Position numbers and translations under genes: made by a program
DNA from: Shouchella clausii
GTDB lineage: Bacteria > Bacillota > Bacilli > Bacillales > Bacillaceae_D
Assembly (NCBI RefSeq): GCF_001598215.1
Contig: NZ_BCXJ01000003.1
Location: 434,001 to 498,000 of the forward strand
Direction of reading: 5' to 3'
Length of the DNA: 64,000 nt
Shown: piece after piece, positions 16,171 through 24,766 of the stretch
Layout of the letters: every line of letters starts with the position of its first letter
Position numbering within the stretch: position 1 is the stretch's first letter
Notes under the pieces: generated by a model
What the model saw: the letters and a program-made list of their open reading frames with translations, nothing else
Told to the model about the DNA's origin: nothing
The model's database searches: none

Positions 16171-17774
16171 TTAAAGGGTAACACCATCTTTAAAAATAGC
16201 GATCTCTTTAAAACCGTACTGCTCATTTTTTGTTTTCGTTTTTCCCGAAGCGACCTGAAGCAGATAGGTGAAAAAGTCCTTTTTGACATCGTCCATACTT
16301 CTGCCTTGGATGAGCTGTCCAGCGTTATAATCAATCCAATTCCTCTTCTTTTCAAATAGTGCCGTATTGGTTGAAATTTTAACCGTTGGCACAGGGCCGC
16401 CAAACGGGGTTCCCCTTCCTGTGGTGAACAGCACAATATGGGCACCAGCTGCAGCAAGGTTTGTGACGGATACTAAGTCGTTTCCTGGACCTTGTACGAT
16501 GTTCAGACCCTGCTTTGTAACCCTAGAACCATAAGGGAGGACGTCGACGACAGGGGCAAATCCACCCTTTTGGACACAGCCAAGTGACTTTTCCTCCAGT
16601 GTTGTAATGCCTCCTTTTTTATTGCCTGGAGAAGGATTTTCGTAGACCGGCTGGTTATACTTAAGGAAATACTCCTTGAAACCGTTCACAACATCAACTA
16701 AATCGTTAAATACCTTCTTATCCGTAACCCGATCCATCAGAATGGTCTCTGCGCCAAACATTTCAGGCACTTCCGTCAAAATCGTTGTCCCTCCTGCGGA
16801 GATAAGCATATCGGAAAACGCTCCGACCATCGGATTTGCGGTGATTCCTGAGAATCCGTCTGAACCTCCGCATTTTAAACCAACTTGGGAATAGGCTCTT
16901 TTTTAAACGTTTTTGCGTAGCTGACTAGATCCCCGAGTAAATCGAGGCCCTCCTCAAGTTCATCCTCCACGTCTTGGACAGCGAGAAACTTCACTCGCTC
17001 TTCATCGATTTCTGATAGGACCTGTTTAAAGGTGTCTATAAAATTGTTTTCACACCCTAGGCCTAGTACGAGAACCCCTGCAGCGTTAGGATGTTCTACT
17101 AGTCTTCCTAATATTTTTTGGGTATTATGCAAATCATCGCCTAGTTGGGAGCAGCCAAGGGGATGAGGAAAATGATAGATGCCATCGATCCCTTCCTCTT
17201 GATATGCCTCGTTTCCCATTTTAGCCAGAATCTCTGCCGTTTTATTGATACAGCCTACGGTATTGATAATCCATATTTCATTACGAATGCCAGCTTCCCC
17301 GTTCTTGCGCCAGTACCCATCAAAAGTGAACGTCGATTCCCGAACACGAAACGGCTGAGATTTATGTTGATACTGATAATCGAGCGTTCCTGATAGCTTC
17401 GTAACAACATTATCGGTGTGTACCCAGTCCCCTTTTTGAATAGGCTTGCTCGCCTGACCAATAGGAAATCCGTATTTTATGATGTCTTCTCCTACAGCGA
17501 TGTCTCTAATAGCGATTTTGTGACCAGAAGGAACGTCTCTGGATAAAGGAATATGCTCCTCTTTAAACAGGATACGTTCATGTTTTTGTAGCTCTTTTAA
17601 GCTGACGATTACGTTGTCTGTAGGGTGAACCTGAAAAAAAGCGTTAGACAATATCAAGACCTCCTTATTTATCGAACACGCATTCAATCTAGCCCCATGG
17701 TGTCCTGTTGTTGCTGGTACCGTTAGAGTATAAGCTCCTATTTCCCCATAATGGATGGCTTCATCGTTTTTCAT
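16171..17774 (-). pseudogene. uxaA: Altronate dehydratase UxaA, split by a one-base frameshift
   Basis: UxaA dehydrates D-altronate to 2-keto-3-deoxygluconate. The 5' frame (16875-17774) carries the SAF domain and the first half of the enzyme and ends at an early stop after KKEPIPKLV. The other frame resumes immediately with the conserved GLKCGGSDGFSGITANP and continues to 16171 through a full C-terminal half. Adding one base in the GGG run at 16887-16889 would restore one frame of about 534 codons. This is either a genuine recent mutation or an assembly error. Sequence quality on both sides is otherwise intact. Confidence 0.88.
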
Positions 17775-17781
17775 TTATGGA

Positions 17782-19065
17782 TCAGGAGAACAGAGAAGGC
17801 AGCCATAGCGAGATCGCTGGGAAATAAGCAACAAGCAAGATTGCAATCATTAGAACAATATAAAAAGGCCACGCCTCTTTAATGAAATCTTCGACCTTCA
17901 CTTTGGTGATTGCCGTTGTCGTAAACATAATCGTCCCAATAGGGGGAGTGATCGTGCCGACACTAAGACAAAGAATAAAGAAAATCCCAAAACTAACTGG
18001 ATCTATACCGAATGTTTGAATCATAGGCATAAAGATAGGTGTGAGAATAATAAGTAAAACGTTTCCTTCAATAAACATGCCTACAACGAGCAAAAAGATC
18101 ATAATGACAAATAAGAAGACGGCAGGGCTCTCGATAAAATTGGTTACGGTTCCAGTTAGTTGCTGCGGAATTTGCTCCAGCGTTAAAATCCAACCGAAGG
18201 CCGTTCCTGCTGCAATAATGATCATGATCGTTGCCGTCAAATTGACCGATTCTTTTAAAGCGGTAATAAGCTGATTGCCCTTCATCTGGCGATAAATAAA
18301 AAACCCTAAAATAAGAGCGTAGATAACAGCAATCGCTCCAGCTTCAGTTGGGCTGAACACGCCAAAGCGAATCCCACCGATAATGATAATCGGCAACAGA
18401 ATCGCAAACGCTGCATCCTTGGAAGCAATAAGCATTTCTTTCGGTTTAGCTGCTGGCTTTTTTTCCGTTTCAAAGCCTCTTTTCTTAGCGACAAAATGAA
18501 CGAGTATCAGGAAAATCACACTGAGCATCAGGCCCGGTACAATGCCAGCCAGAAACAGATTGCCGATAGACACGTTCCCGATATAGCCGTACATAATCAG
18601 GGCTATCCCTGGGGGAATGATCGGTGTAATCAGAGATGTCGCCGCTGTTAATGCTGTTGAGAAAGCAGGCGGATAATCGCGCTTCGTCATTTGGGGGACA
18701 AGTACTTTGGACTGCATGGCCGCGTCGGCGATATTAGACCCCGACAAGCCTCCCATCAGCACACTGAGCAATACGTTGACCTTCGCTAGCCCACCTGTCA
18801 TATGTCCAGTCATGACCTGGGCAAAGTTAAGCATTCTTTCCGTAATTCCGGTATAGTTCATCAGAATCCCTGCTGTTATAAAGAAAACGATCGCAAGGAG
18901 AGGAAAGGATTCTACGCCACTCATCATTCTTTGGATTAAGATTTCATGTGTGAAGCTGTCATTCATTATAAAGTAGTACGCGCAGCCGGCAATAATGGCG
19001 TAGGCTACCGGAATATTCAATATGATCAGAGCAAACATGATGATTAAAGCGATTGTTAAATCCAT
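17782..19065 (-). CDS. TRAP transporter large membrane subunit (DctM type)
   Basis: 427 residues with about 12 hydrophobic segments. It shows DctM hallmarks such as FPLLAIVFFITAGILMNYTG, GGLSGSNIADAAMQSKVLVPQM and ITPIIPPGIALIMYG. It couples sodium-driven uptake of an organic acid captured by the DctP-type protein. It begins three bases after the small subunit ends and is followed after seven bases by uxaA, so the substrate is probably a hexuronate or aldonate. Confidence 0.93.
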   Translation of the reverse strand: MDLTIALIIMFALIILNIPVAYAIIAGCAYYFIMNDSFTHEILIQRMMSGVESFPLLAIVFFITAGILMNYTGITERMLNFAQVMTGHMTGGLAKVNVLLSVLMGGLSGSNIADAAMQSKVLVPQMTKRDYPPAFSTALTAATSLITPIIPPGIALIMYGYIGNVSIGNLFLAGIVPGLMLSVIFLILVHFVAKKRGFETEKKPAAKPKEMLIASKDAAFAILLPIIIIGGIRFGVFSPTEAGAIAVIYALILGFFIYRQMKGNQLITALKESVNLTATIMIIIAAGTAFGWILTLEQIPQQLTGTVTNFIESPAVFLFVIMIFLLVVGMFIEGNVLLIILTPIFMPMIQTFGIDPVSFGIFFILCLSVGTITPPIGTIMFTTTAITKVKVEDFIKEAWPFYIVLMIAILLVAYFPAISLWLPSLFS

Positions 19066-19067
19066 CC

Positions 19068-19550
19068 TTACTCCAGTCCTCTCTCTTGATGTATATAAGC
19101 CCGGTCTCTTTTGAGAAACACTTTAAGGAGATGAAACACGGCTAGCAACGAACCTAGCGGAACCGCCAAATTAATGAATGTATAACTGATCCCAAGCACT
19201 GGAGTTACTTTGGCTATACCGTGAATGGCAAACGCAGCCCCCCAGTAGATAAACACAAGGATAGTGGCAGCAAAAATCACGACAAGCCTTGCCACCTGAA
19301 CATAATGGCGAATTTTATCCGGCATTTTTCGGACGAAATAATCGATCCCTACGTGTGAATTGTGCTTGATCCCAGAGCTAATACCGATAAACGTAAGCCA
19401 TATAAACAACGCCAAACTTACTTCCTCAGTCCATGTGATCGGATTGTTTAAGACAAACCGGAAAATTACGTTTGAGCTGATGAGAATAATAATTCCTGAT
19501 AAAGCAAGAACTCCTAGATAATCATCCAAATGATGAAAAAAACGCTTCAT
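19068..19550 (-). CDS. TRAP transporter small membrane subunit (DctQ type)
   Basis: 160 residues, four membrane segments, with the DctQ signature ITWTEEVSLALFIWLTFIGISSG. It pairs with the DctM-type subunit. The ATG at 19550 has a well-spaced GAGGTG site; the in-frame GTG at 19559 lies inside that site. Confidence 0.92.
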   Translation of the reverse strand: MKRFFHHLDDYLGVLALSGIIILISSNVIFRFVLNNPITWTEEVSLALFIWLTFIGISSGIKHNSHVGIDYFVRKMPDKIRHYVQVARLVVIFAATILVFIYWGAAFAIHGIAKVTPVLGISYTFINLAVPLGSLLAVFHLLKVFLKRDRAYIHQERGLE

Positions 19551-19639
19551 GTTTATCACCTCTACGTTGTTGTGAGTGTAAGCTTTCCTCTAAGCATCTA
19601 TGCCGCTTCTACCATAGACAAGGGAGTTGTAAACTCCTT

Positions 19640-20653
19640 CTAATCACGGTTATCCAGCAGCTCTTGAATCGTTTCTTGTAGATCAGGGCTCCATTCAGGA
19701 ATACGGTTAAAAATCTCCTGTGCTCTTTCCTTAAACGGCTCGACATCAATCTCGTTAATCTTAATCCCTTGTGAAGCAAAATCTTCGAGAACCTTTTGCT
19801 CCTCCTCGGCAACAATCATTTTTTCAAATTCCCCTGCTTCATCCCCTGTTGTCTTTAAAATGTCTCGCAAGTCAGCTGGTAAGGAGGCCATGAAATCATT
19901 CCCAGTTACCCATGGGCTGATAATCTTCGTATGTCCCGTTAACGCTAGAAATTTCGCGACTTCATGTGTTTTTGAGCCAGAGAGAACAGGTAGCGGATTC
20001 TCAGCTCCATCAATCACCCCCTGCTGCAAGGAAGCATACATATCGGATAAAGGAAGCGGGGTTGGAGAAGCTCCAAGCACATTGAACGTATGAATATACA
20101 TCTGGTTGTTTGGAACTCGGATTTTTAGCCCTTTTAAATCCTCTGGTGTCAGAACCTCTTTTGTTGTCATGAGATGGCGCTCACCATAGAGAGTGTTTGT
20201 TGTCACAATCTCTAAACCTTCCTGCCTCAAGTCATCCTCGAGCGATTTAAACCAATCCGTTGTTGTCAGGTAGAATAAATCCTCTACGTCGTCTACTAAA
20301 TACGGAGCCGTCATCACTCCGAAATCAGGGACAAAGTTCATTAAGAAATCATAACCCGTAAAGATGATCACATTGCTCCCAAACAGCGCCTGCTCCACTA
20401 CGTCCGCTTCAGAGCCTAGCTGTGAGCTGGGGTATAACCGTATGTTCAACCGTCCGTTGCTCCGTTCTTCGGCAAGCTCCTTCCACTTCCGCGCCATTTG
20501 GTCTACTGGTTCACCTGGCTGATTTCCGTAAGCGATATTCACGGTGTAAACCTGGTCTGAGCTATTGCTAGCATCAGACGTACTGCATGCCGTCAACAAA
20601 GCTACACCCATTACAAGAAGTATGAGGGAGTAAATGGTTTTCCCAGTCTTCAT
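19640..20653 (-). CDS. TRAP transporter substrate-binding lipoprotein (DctP type)
   Basis: 337 residues. A signal peptide ends in the lipobox LLTAC, so it should be lipid-anchored outside the membrane. The DctP fold is shown by YPSSQLGSEADVVEQALFG, LKGLKIRVPNNQMYIHTFNVLGASPTPLP and the arginine-bearing substrate region. It is the first gene of dctP-dctQ-dctM-uxaA-uxaB, preceded by a cre box at 20696-20709. Context points to a sugar acid as substrate. Confidence 0.93.
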   Translation of the reverse strand: MKTGKTIYSLILLVMGVALLTACSTSDASNSSDQVYTVNIAYGNQPGEPVDQMARKWKELAEERSNGRLNIRLYPSSQLGSEADVVEQALFGSNVIIFTGYDFLMNFVPDFGVMTAPYLVDDVEDLFYLTTTDWFKSLEDDLRQEGLEIVTTNTLYGERHLMTTKEVLTPEDLKGLKIRVPNNQMYIHTFNVLGASPTPLPLSDMYASLQQGVIDGAENPLPVLSGSKTHEVAKFLALTGHTKIISPWVTGNDFMASLPADLRDILKTTGDEAGEFEKMIVAEEEQKVLEDFASQGIKINEIDVEPFKERAQEIFNRIPEWSPDLQETIQELLDNRD

Positions 20654-20695
20654 TCCATTCAGTCCTTACGTATATTTTTTATTGCTCGCTATCAT

Positions 20696-20709
20696 TGACA
20701 ACGCTTTCA
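20696..20709. promoter_or_regulatory. cre box before the TRAP-uxa operon
   Basis: TGACAACGCTTTCA differs from the cre consensus at one position and lies about 45 bases before the dctP-type start, consistent with catabolite repression of the operon. Confidence 0.65.
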
Positions 20710-20775
20710 TTTTTGCCATAACAACCTGTTATCCTTACCTATACTTGATTTAGATAGATGATAGATTCAAGCAAA

Positions 20776-20798
20776 GGGATGACCTGATTTCTCATCCC
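20776..20798 (-). terminator. Terminator after the zinc dehydrogenase gene
   Basis: GGGATGA/TCATCCC stem, overlapping the end of the gene's stop region. It is followed on the reverse strand by TTTGCTT. Weak U-tract, so it may be partial. Confidence 0.5.
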
Positions 20799-21812
20799 CT
20801 AGAGCTCTACGATCGCCTTTATCACCTTTGATTCCGGTAACAGCCAGCTATCAAACTGTTCAACCATCTCCATAAAGCTGCAGCGATGGGTAATGTACGA
20901 AGCCAGTTTAGTAGAACCTGATTCCAACACCTGTAAGACGTAGGTAAAATCCTCCTTGGTAGCGTTCCTGCTGGCCATTAATGTCATTTCTCTTTTATGA
21001 AATTCTGGATCATCAAATTGAATCATTCCGTTAACAAGCCCTACGTAAACCAATTTCCCCCCATGAGCAACATAGTTAAAAGCTTCCATCATGGAATGGT
21101 GGTTTCCCGTCGCATCAAAAACAATTGTCGGCAACTCGTCATTCGTTCGTTCATTAAGTTTGGACAGAGGGTTATCCAATGCATGGACTACAGCATCGAC
21201 TTTGGCCCATTGTTGGCAAAATTCAAGCCTTTCTTCATTAACATCCATAGCGATGACACGGGCACCCTGTTCCTTGGCAAAAAGCATCACGCCCAATCCG
21301 ATGGGCCCTGCCCCGATCACCAAAACCTGTTCATTTCTTCTTGGCTTCGCCCGATTTACAGCGTGTGCGCCAATAGCAAGAGGCTCAATTAGGGCCGCTT
21401 CATCATAGGAAAGACTATTGGTTTTCATTAATTGTTTGGTAGGAACAGCAACCAACTCTTTCATGCCACCATCGACATGAACGCCCAGCACATTCACCTT
21501 TGTACAACAATTCGTTTTGCCATTTCGACAAGCATGGCAATTTCCACAGCTTAAATAAGGGATGATCGCTACACGATCTCCTACTTGCAGCCCTTCTGGA
21601 TTATGTTCGACCTCTTCAATGACACCAGACAGCTCATGCCCTAGTACTCTAGGATAGGAAAAAAAGGGCTGGTTTCCTTTATAAGCATGAAGATCAGTCC
21701 CGCATATGCCAATTCGTTTAATCCGAACTAACGCTTCACCTGGCCTAATTGAAGGCGCTTTCTCGTTTGTCATTTTGAATACAGTAGGCCGTTCGCAAAC
21801 GATGCTTTTCAC
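20799..21812 (-). CDS. Zinc-dependent dehydrogenase, L-galactonate/L-gulonate 5-dehydrogenase-like
   Basis: 337 residues, medium-chain dehydrogenase. Catalytic zinc ligands lie in GICGTDLHAY (Cys37) and VLGHE (His59/Glu60). The structural zinc site is Cys89/92/95/103, and the NAD-binding motif is VIGAGPIGLG. The GTG at 21812 has AGGAGG six bases upstream; the longer frame from 21836 lacks a site. It resembles E. coli LgoD-type enzymes that oxidise L-galactonate to D-tagaturonate, the UxaB substrate. That fits the neighbouring uxaB/uxaA, but substrate choice within this family is hard to read from sequence. Confidence 0.8.
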   Translation of the reverse strand: MKSIVCERPTVFKMTNEKAPSIRPGEALVRIKRIGICGTDLHAYKGNQPFFSYPRVLGHELSGVIEEVEHNPEGLQVGDRVAIIPYLSCGNCHACRNGKTNCCTKVNVLGVHVDGGMKELVAVPTKQLMKTNSLSYDEAALIEPLAIGAHAVNRAKPRRNEQVLVIGAGPIGLGVMLFAKEQGARVIAMDVNEERLEFCQQWAKVDAVVHALDNPLSKLNERTNDELPTIVFDATGNHHSMMEAFNYVAHGGKLVYVGLVNGMIQFDDPEFHKREMTLMASRNATKEDFTYVLQVLESGSTKLASYITHRCSFMEMVEQFDSWLLPESKVIKAIVEL

Positions 21813-21969
21813 AGTTTTCCTCCTCATTCTGTCCACTCTTCGTTGTTGCCAAGATTCATTTTATCACCATAAATAAGTTATAAATATTGCGTATTATGCT
21901 CAATATATACCTTTTATTGATATAGTATAGAAAGATTAAGATTTTTAGTTTTGAAAAGAGGTGTTGTGA

Positions 21970-22830
21970 TTGGAACCTGTCCGCAAAACGTTTGATTCAG
22001 AGAATGATTTCCCCTTTTTCCTTGCTTATAAGGATACAAAAACGCCTAATCGGGAGCTTCCTGACCATCTCCACGACTGGTATGAAATTGTCTATGTCTA
22101 TCAAGGGAAAGGAACCTTTTTTATCGATCAGAATTTGTTTCAAGCTGAACAGGGAGATATTATCACGATTCCTGGGAATACGATCCACCGCGTCATCCCA
22201 ACAGCGGAGAATTTGATTACCTCAACAGCTATTTTTTTTAGCCCCGTTTTATTGCAGCGCTCTGTATTCTGGGACTCGCAATCATATCTAAGGCTGTTTG
22301 AGGAAGGCAGAGGACGTAAACATTACAGGCACCGGCTAGAGCAAAAAAACCGTGCTCAGCTCGAAATGTATATCGATCAGCTCTGGGAGGAGGAAAAAGA
22401 AAAGCGCATTGATCAGAGACAGATGTTAGCCCTTTTGTTGCAGCAGATTCTTTTGTTTCTAAACCGAAACTGCCTCAAGAGCGAGCGTGTCGGGCCTCAT
22501 AATGCTGGGCCAGTGTGGATCAATCAGGTTCTTGACTACATCGAGCTCAATTTAGAAAATGAGCTCGAACTGAACAACCTCGCTAAAATAGCAGCCGTGT
22601 CGCCAGCGCACTTTAGCAGGGTATTTAAAAAACTTATCGGCATGAATGTAACAGAATACATCACAACAAAGCGCATCATTATGGCGAAAAATTTACTACA
22701 GAAGCAAAAAGAGAACATTGCCCTTATTGCGGAACAATGTGGTTTTAACAGTATGCCACACTTCTATCGGACATTTAAAAGGCTTACGTCCGTAACGCCA
22801 GCGGCGTATCGAAGTAGCTTTGCCAAATAG
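21970..22830 (+). CDS. AraC-family regulator with cupin sensor domain
   Basis: 286 residues, TTG start with an AGAGGTG site. The N-terminal cupin (about 15-130: HLHDWYEIVYVYQGKGTF, GDIITIPGNTIHRV) probably binds the inducer. The C-terminal AraC double helix-turn-helix spans about 185-285 and ends with FNSMPHFYRTFKRLTSVTPAAYR. It is divergent from the zinc dehydrogenase gene and is the only regulator in the uronate module, so it probably activates that module. Confidence 0.9.
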   Translation: MEPVRKTFDSENDFPFFLAYKDTKTPNRELPDHLHDWYEIVYVYQGKGTFFIDQNLFQAEQGDIITIPGNTIHRVIPTAENLITSTAIFFSPVLLQRSVFWDSQSYLRLFEEGRGRKHYRHRLEQKNRAQLEMYIDQLWEEEKEKRIDQRQMLALLLQQILLFLNRNCLKSERVGPHNAGPVWINQVLDYIELNLENELELNNLAKIAAVSPAHFSRVFKKLIGMNVTEYITTKRIIMAKNLLQKQKENIALIAEQCGFNSMPHFYRTFKRLTSVTPAAYRSSFAK

Positions 22831-22918
22831 ATTTTTAGAAAACATGCTTTGTCCTCCAGCCGATTGATTCCTCTTTTATAAAGGGACAAGGTACCAATGT
22901 TAGAAACACCACTTCGCT

Positions 22919-22984
22919 CATGGTAACCTCCGTGTGAAAGTTGTGTAGCAACTTCGCTTCACACGAAGGATCATGGGCTTTTTA
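22919..22984 (+). terminator. Long hairpin after the AraC regulator, likely terminator
   Basis: Outer CATG...CATG and CCGTGTGAA/TTCACACGA arms enclose an inner AGTTG/CAACT hairpin, followed by GGCTTTTTA. It lies about 90 bases after the regulator stop and before the next promoter. Confidence 0.6.
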
Positions 22985-23022
22985 TGTTTTTAAAGGGGCA
23001 AATAACAATTTATCTAAAACCA

Positions 23023-23052
23023 TTGACTAGGGAGCAAGCAATCCTATATAAT
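23023..23052 (+). promoter_or_regulatory. Strong sigma-A-type promoter for the sugar ABC leader or a small RNA
   Basis: TTGACT (23023-23028), 18 bases, TATAAT (23047-23052). Transcription would begin near 23059, about 340 bases before the binding-protein gene. Confidence 0.75.
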
Positions 23053-23058
23053 AACAAT

Positions 23059-23222
23059 GAAAATTTTACAAATAATAAACCTCTTTTTCATAATCTCTTT
23101 ATTCTTACATGGGACAATCATATTATCGCTATCATTGCCATAACTTAATAGACGCAGCCTGATGAATACAACCCTGATTAAACGACAAGGAATCGATTGA
23201 TTCCTGTGATGAGGGTTTTTTT
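23059..23222 (+). ncRNA. Candidate small RNA or attenuated leader upstream of the sugar ABC operon
   Basis: The transcript from the promoter at 23023-23052 would run about 165 bases to a strong intrinsic terminator (23170-23222). No gene with a ribosome binding site lies within it. It could be a free small RNA, or the leader of the ABC operon controlled at the terminator. Inference from promoter and terminator only. Confidence 0.45.
23170..23222 (+). terminator. Terminator inside the sugar ABC leader
   Basis: AACCCT/AGGGTT outer pairing with an inner AGGAATC/GATTCCT stem, followed by a run of seven T. It lies between a strong promoter and the binding-protein gene. Confidence 0.8.
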
Positions 23223-23285
23223 GCATGCTTTCAAAGGAAAGGTCTGTGTATAGCTTGCTCTTCCAATTTGATAAGGAGGTGACTT

Positions 23286-23371
23286 ATGGAACGATTGTAA
23301 TGCTCCTTTATGGGGGAACCAAGATAACAAGACCATACACTGGTACCGGCGCGCTGTTCCCATTGGCATAG
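23286..23371 (+). other. Two overlapping tiny ORFs with an ideal ribosome binding site
   Basis: AAGGAGGTGA (23273-23282), a perfect anti-16S match, precedes ATG at 23286, which encodes only MERL before a stop. The stop overlaps the ATG at 23300 of a 23-residue ORF (MLLYGGTK...GALFPLA) ending at 23371, 29 bases before the binding-protein gene. It looks like a leader-peptide cascade or the remains of a gene start. No function assigned. Confidence 0.45.
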
Positions 23372-23400
23372 TTGCATCAAAATGAAAAGGGGGTTTTGCA

Positions 23401-24699
23401 ATGAGACAGAAAGTCGCGAAGCTTGTTTGTTTTTCGATGATGTCATTGTTTGTTCTCAGTGCTTGTGGCAATTCAAATGAAGACACAGGAACTGAAAGCG
23501 AGGGGGAAAACCATCAAGGAGACATTGTATTAGAGCTTTGGCAAAATGACGCGAGCGAAAAAGAAAAAGTATATCAAGATGCAATTGCTCGTTTTGAGGA
23601 TAAGAACCCAGGTGTGACTGTGAACATGCAGTATATTCCAAATGATGATTATAAACAGCGGATGGTTGTTGCCATGTCAGGAGGAGACCCTCCAGATGTC
23701 TTTTTTTCCTGGGGTGGCAGCTGGCTAAAAGAGTTTGCTGATGCCGGGCAAGTTGTGTCACTAAATGACTACGATATCGACTTTGATAAATTTCTTGATG
23801 TTGCGCTAACCAATACAACATTTGAAGATGAAGTTTACGGGCTTCCGTTAGGACTTACTCAAACACTGTTCTTTTATAACAAAGACATTTTTAATGATTA
23901 CGGATTAGAGGAGCCGCAAACATATGACGAGTTTCTTGAAATTGTTGACACGTTAAAAGAGAACGATATTATCCCCATTACATTGACCAACCAAACAAAA
24001 TGGCCGGGCACATATTATTTGATGTATTTTGCAGACCGCCTTGGCGGCGAAGACCTTTTTCAAGGGGCTTTTAATCGTGACGGTACAGGATTTGATGACG
24101 AGTCGTACGTGAAAGCAGGCGAATACATCCAAGACCTTGTTGATAGAGGCGCTTTTAATCCAGGGTTTAACGGCGTTCCTTACGATGCAGGGCAAGGCCG
24201 GCAACTGCTTTATTCAGGCCAGTCTGCAATGATGCTAATGACGAATACATTTATCTCTAGTGTGCGTACTGAAGCGCCTGAATTCGAAGAGAAACTAGGG
24301 ATGTTCGAGTTTCCTGAAATTGCTGAAGGAAAAGGCGATCCTTCCAATGTAGGTGGCGCAACAAGCCCCGTTTGGTCCGTTTCTTCAGCCACAGAACATC
24401 CTGACCTTGCAGTTGAGCTGATTAATGAACTTACAAGCATTGAAACAGCCGAAGATTATGTAAACCGAACGGGCAGCATTGCCGCTATTAAAGACATTGA
24501 AACAGATGACCCATTTATTAAGCGAATTGATGAAATCGCCGCCAATGCCAATGACATTCACATGCCTTATGACCAAACATTGCCCCCTGCTCTTGCCGAA
24601 CTGCATTTAGATACAACACAGCAACTATTCGGTAAAACGCTTACACCTGAAGAAGCGGCTAGCCAGATGGAGGAGAAAGCAAAAGAATTGTTAGATTAA
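23401..24699 (+). CDS. Sugar ABC transporter substrate-binding lipoprotein
   Basis: 432 residues, family 1 (MalE/MsmE-like) solute-binding protein. A signal peptide ends in the lipobox VLSAC. The conserved region NMQYIPNDDYKQRMVVAMSG and a GGATSPVWSVS hinge segment are visible. ATG at 23401 with AAAAGGGGG. It opens a three-gene ABC importer lacking its own ATPase, as usual for Bacillus sugar importers that share MsmX. The sugar is probably an oligosaccharide but cannot be named. Confidence 0.9.
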   Translation: MRQKVAKLVCFSMMSLFVLSACGNSNEDTGTESEGENHQGDIVLELWQNDASEKEKVYQDAIARFEDKNPGVTVNMQYIPNDDYKQRMVVAMSGGDPPDVFFSWGGSWLKEFADAGQVVSLNDYDIDFDKFLDVALTNTTFEDEVYGLPLGLTQTLFFYNKDIFNDYGLEEPQTYDEFLEIVDTLKENDIIPITLTNQTKWPGTYYLMYFADRLGGEDLFQGAFNRDGTGFDDESYVKAGEYIQDLVDRGAFNPGFNGVPYDAGQGRQLLYSGQSAMMLMTNTFISSVRTEAPEFEEKLGMFEFPEIAEGKGDPSNVGGATSPVWSVSSATEHPDLAVELINELTSIETAEDYVNRTGSIAAIKDIETDDPFIKRIDEIAANANDIHMPYDQTLPPALAELHLDTTQQLFGKTLTPEEAASQMEEKAKELLD

Positions 24700-24707
24700 C
24701 AGAGAGA

Positions 24708-24740
24708 AGAGAGCGCACTTTTTCATCACAGTGCCTCTCT
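24708..24740 (+). promoter_or_regulatory. Intercistronic hairpin between binding protein and permease
   Basis: AGAGAGCGCACT/AGTGCCTCTCT stem (one mismatch) followed by TTATCTTT. Such hairpins stabilise the upstream message or partly terminate, giving more binding protein than permease. Confidence 0.6.
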
Positions 24741-24766
24741 TTATCTTTATAAAAGGAGGGCTACAT

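Noticed and set aside
16875-16893. Programmed frameshifting in uxaA
   Set aside because: There is no slippery heptamer with downstream structure of known type, and altronate dehydratases are not known to use recoding; a mutation or error is simpler.
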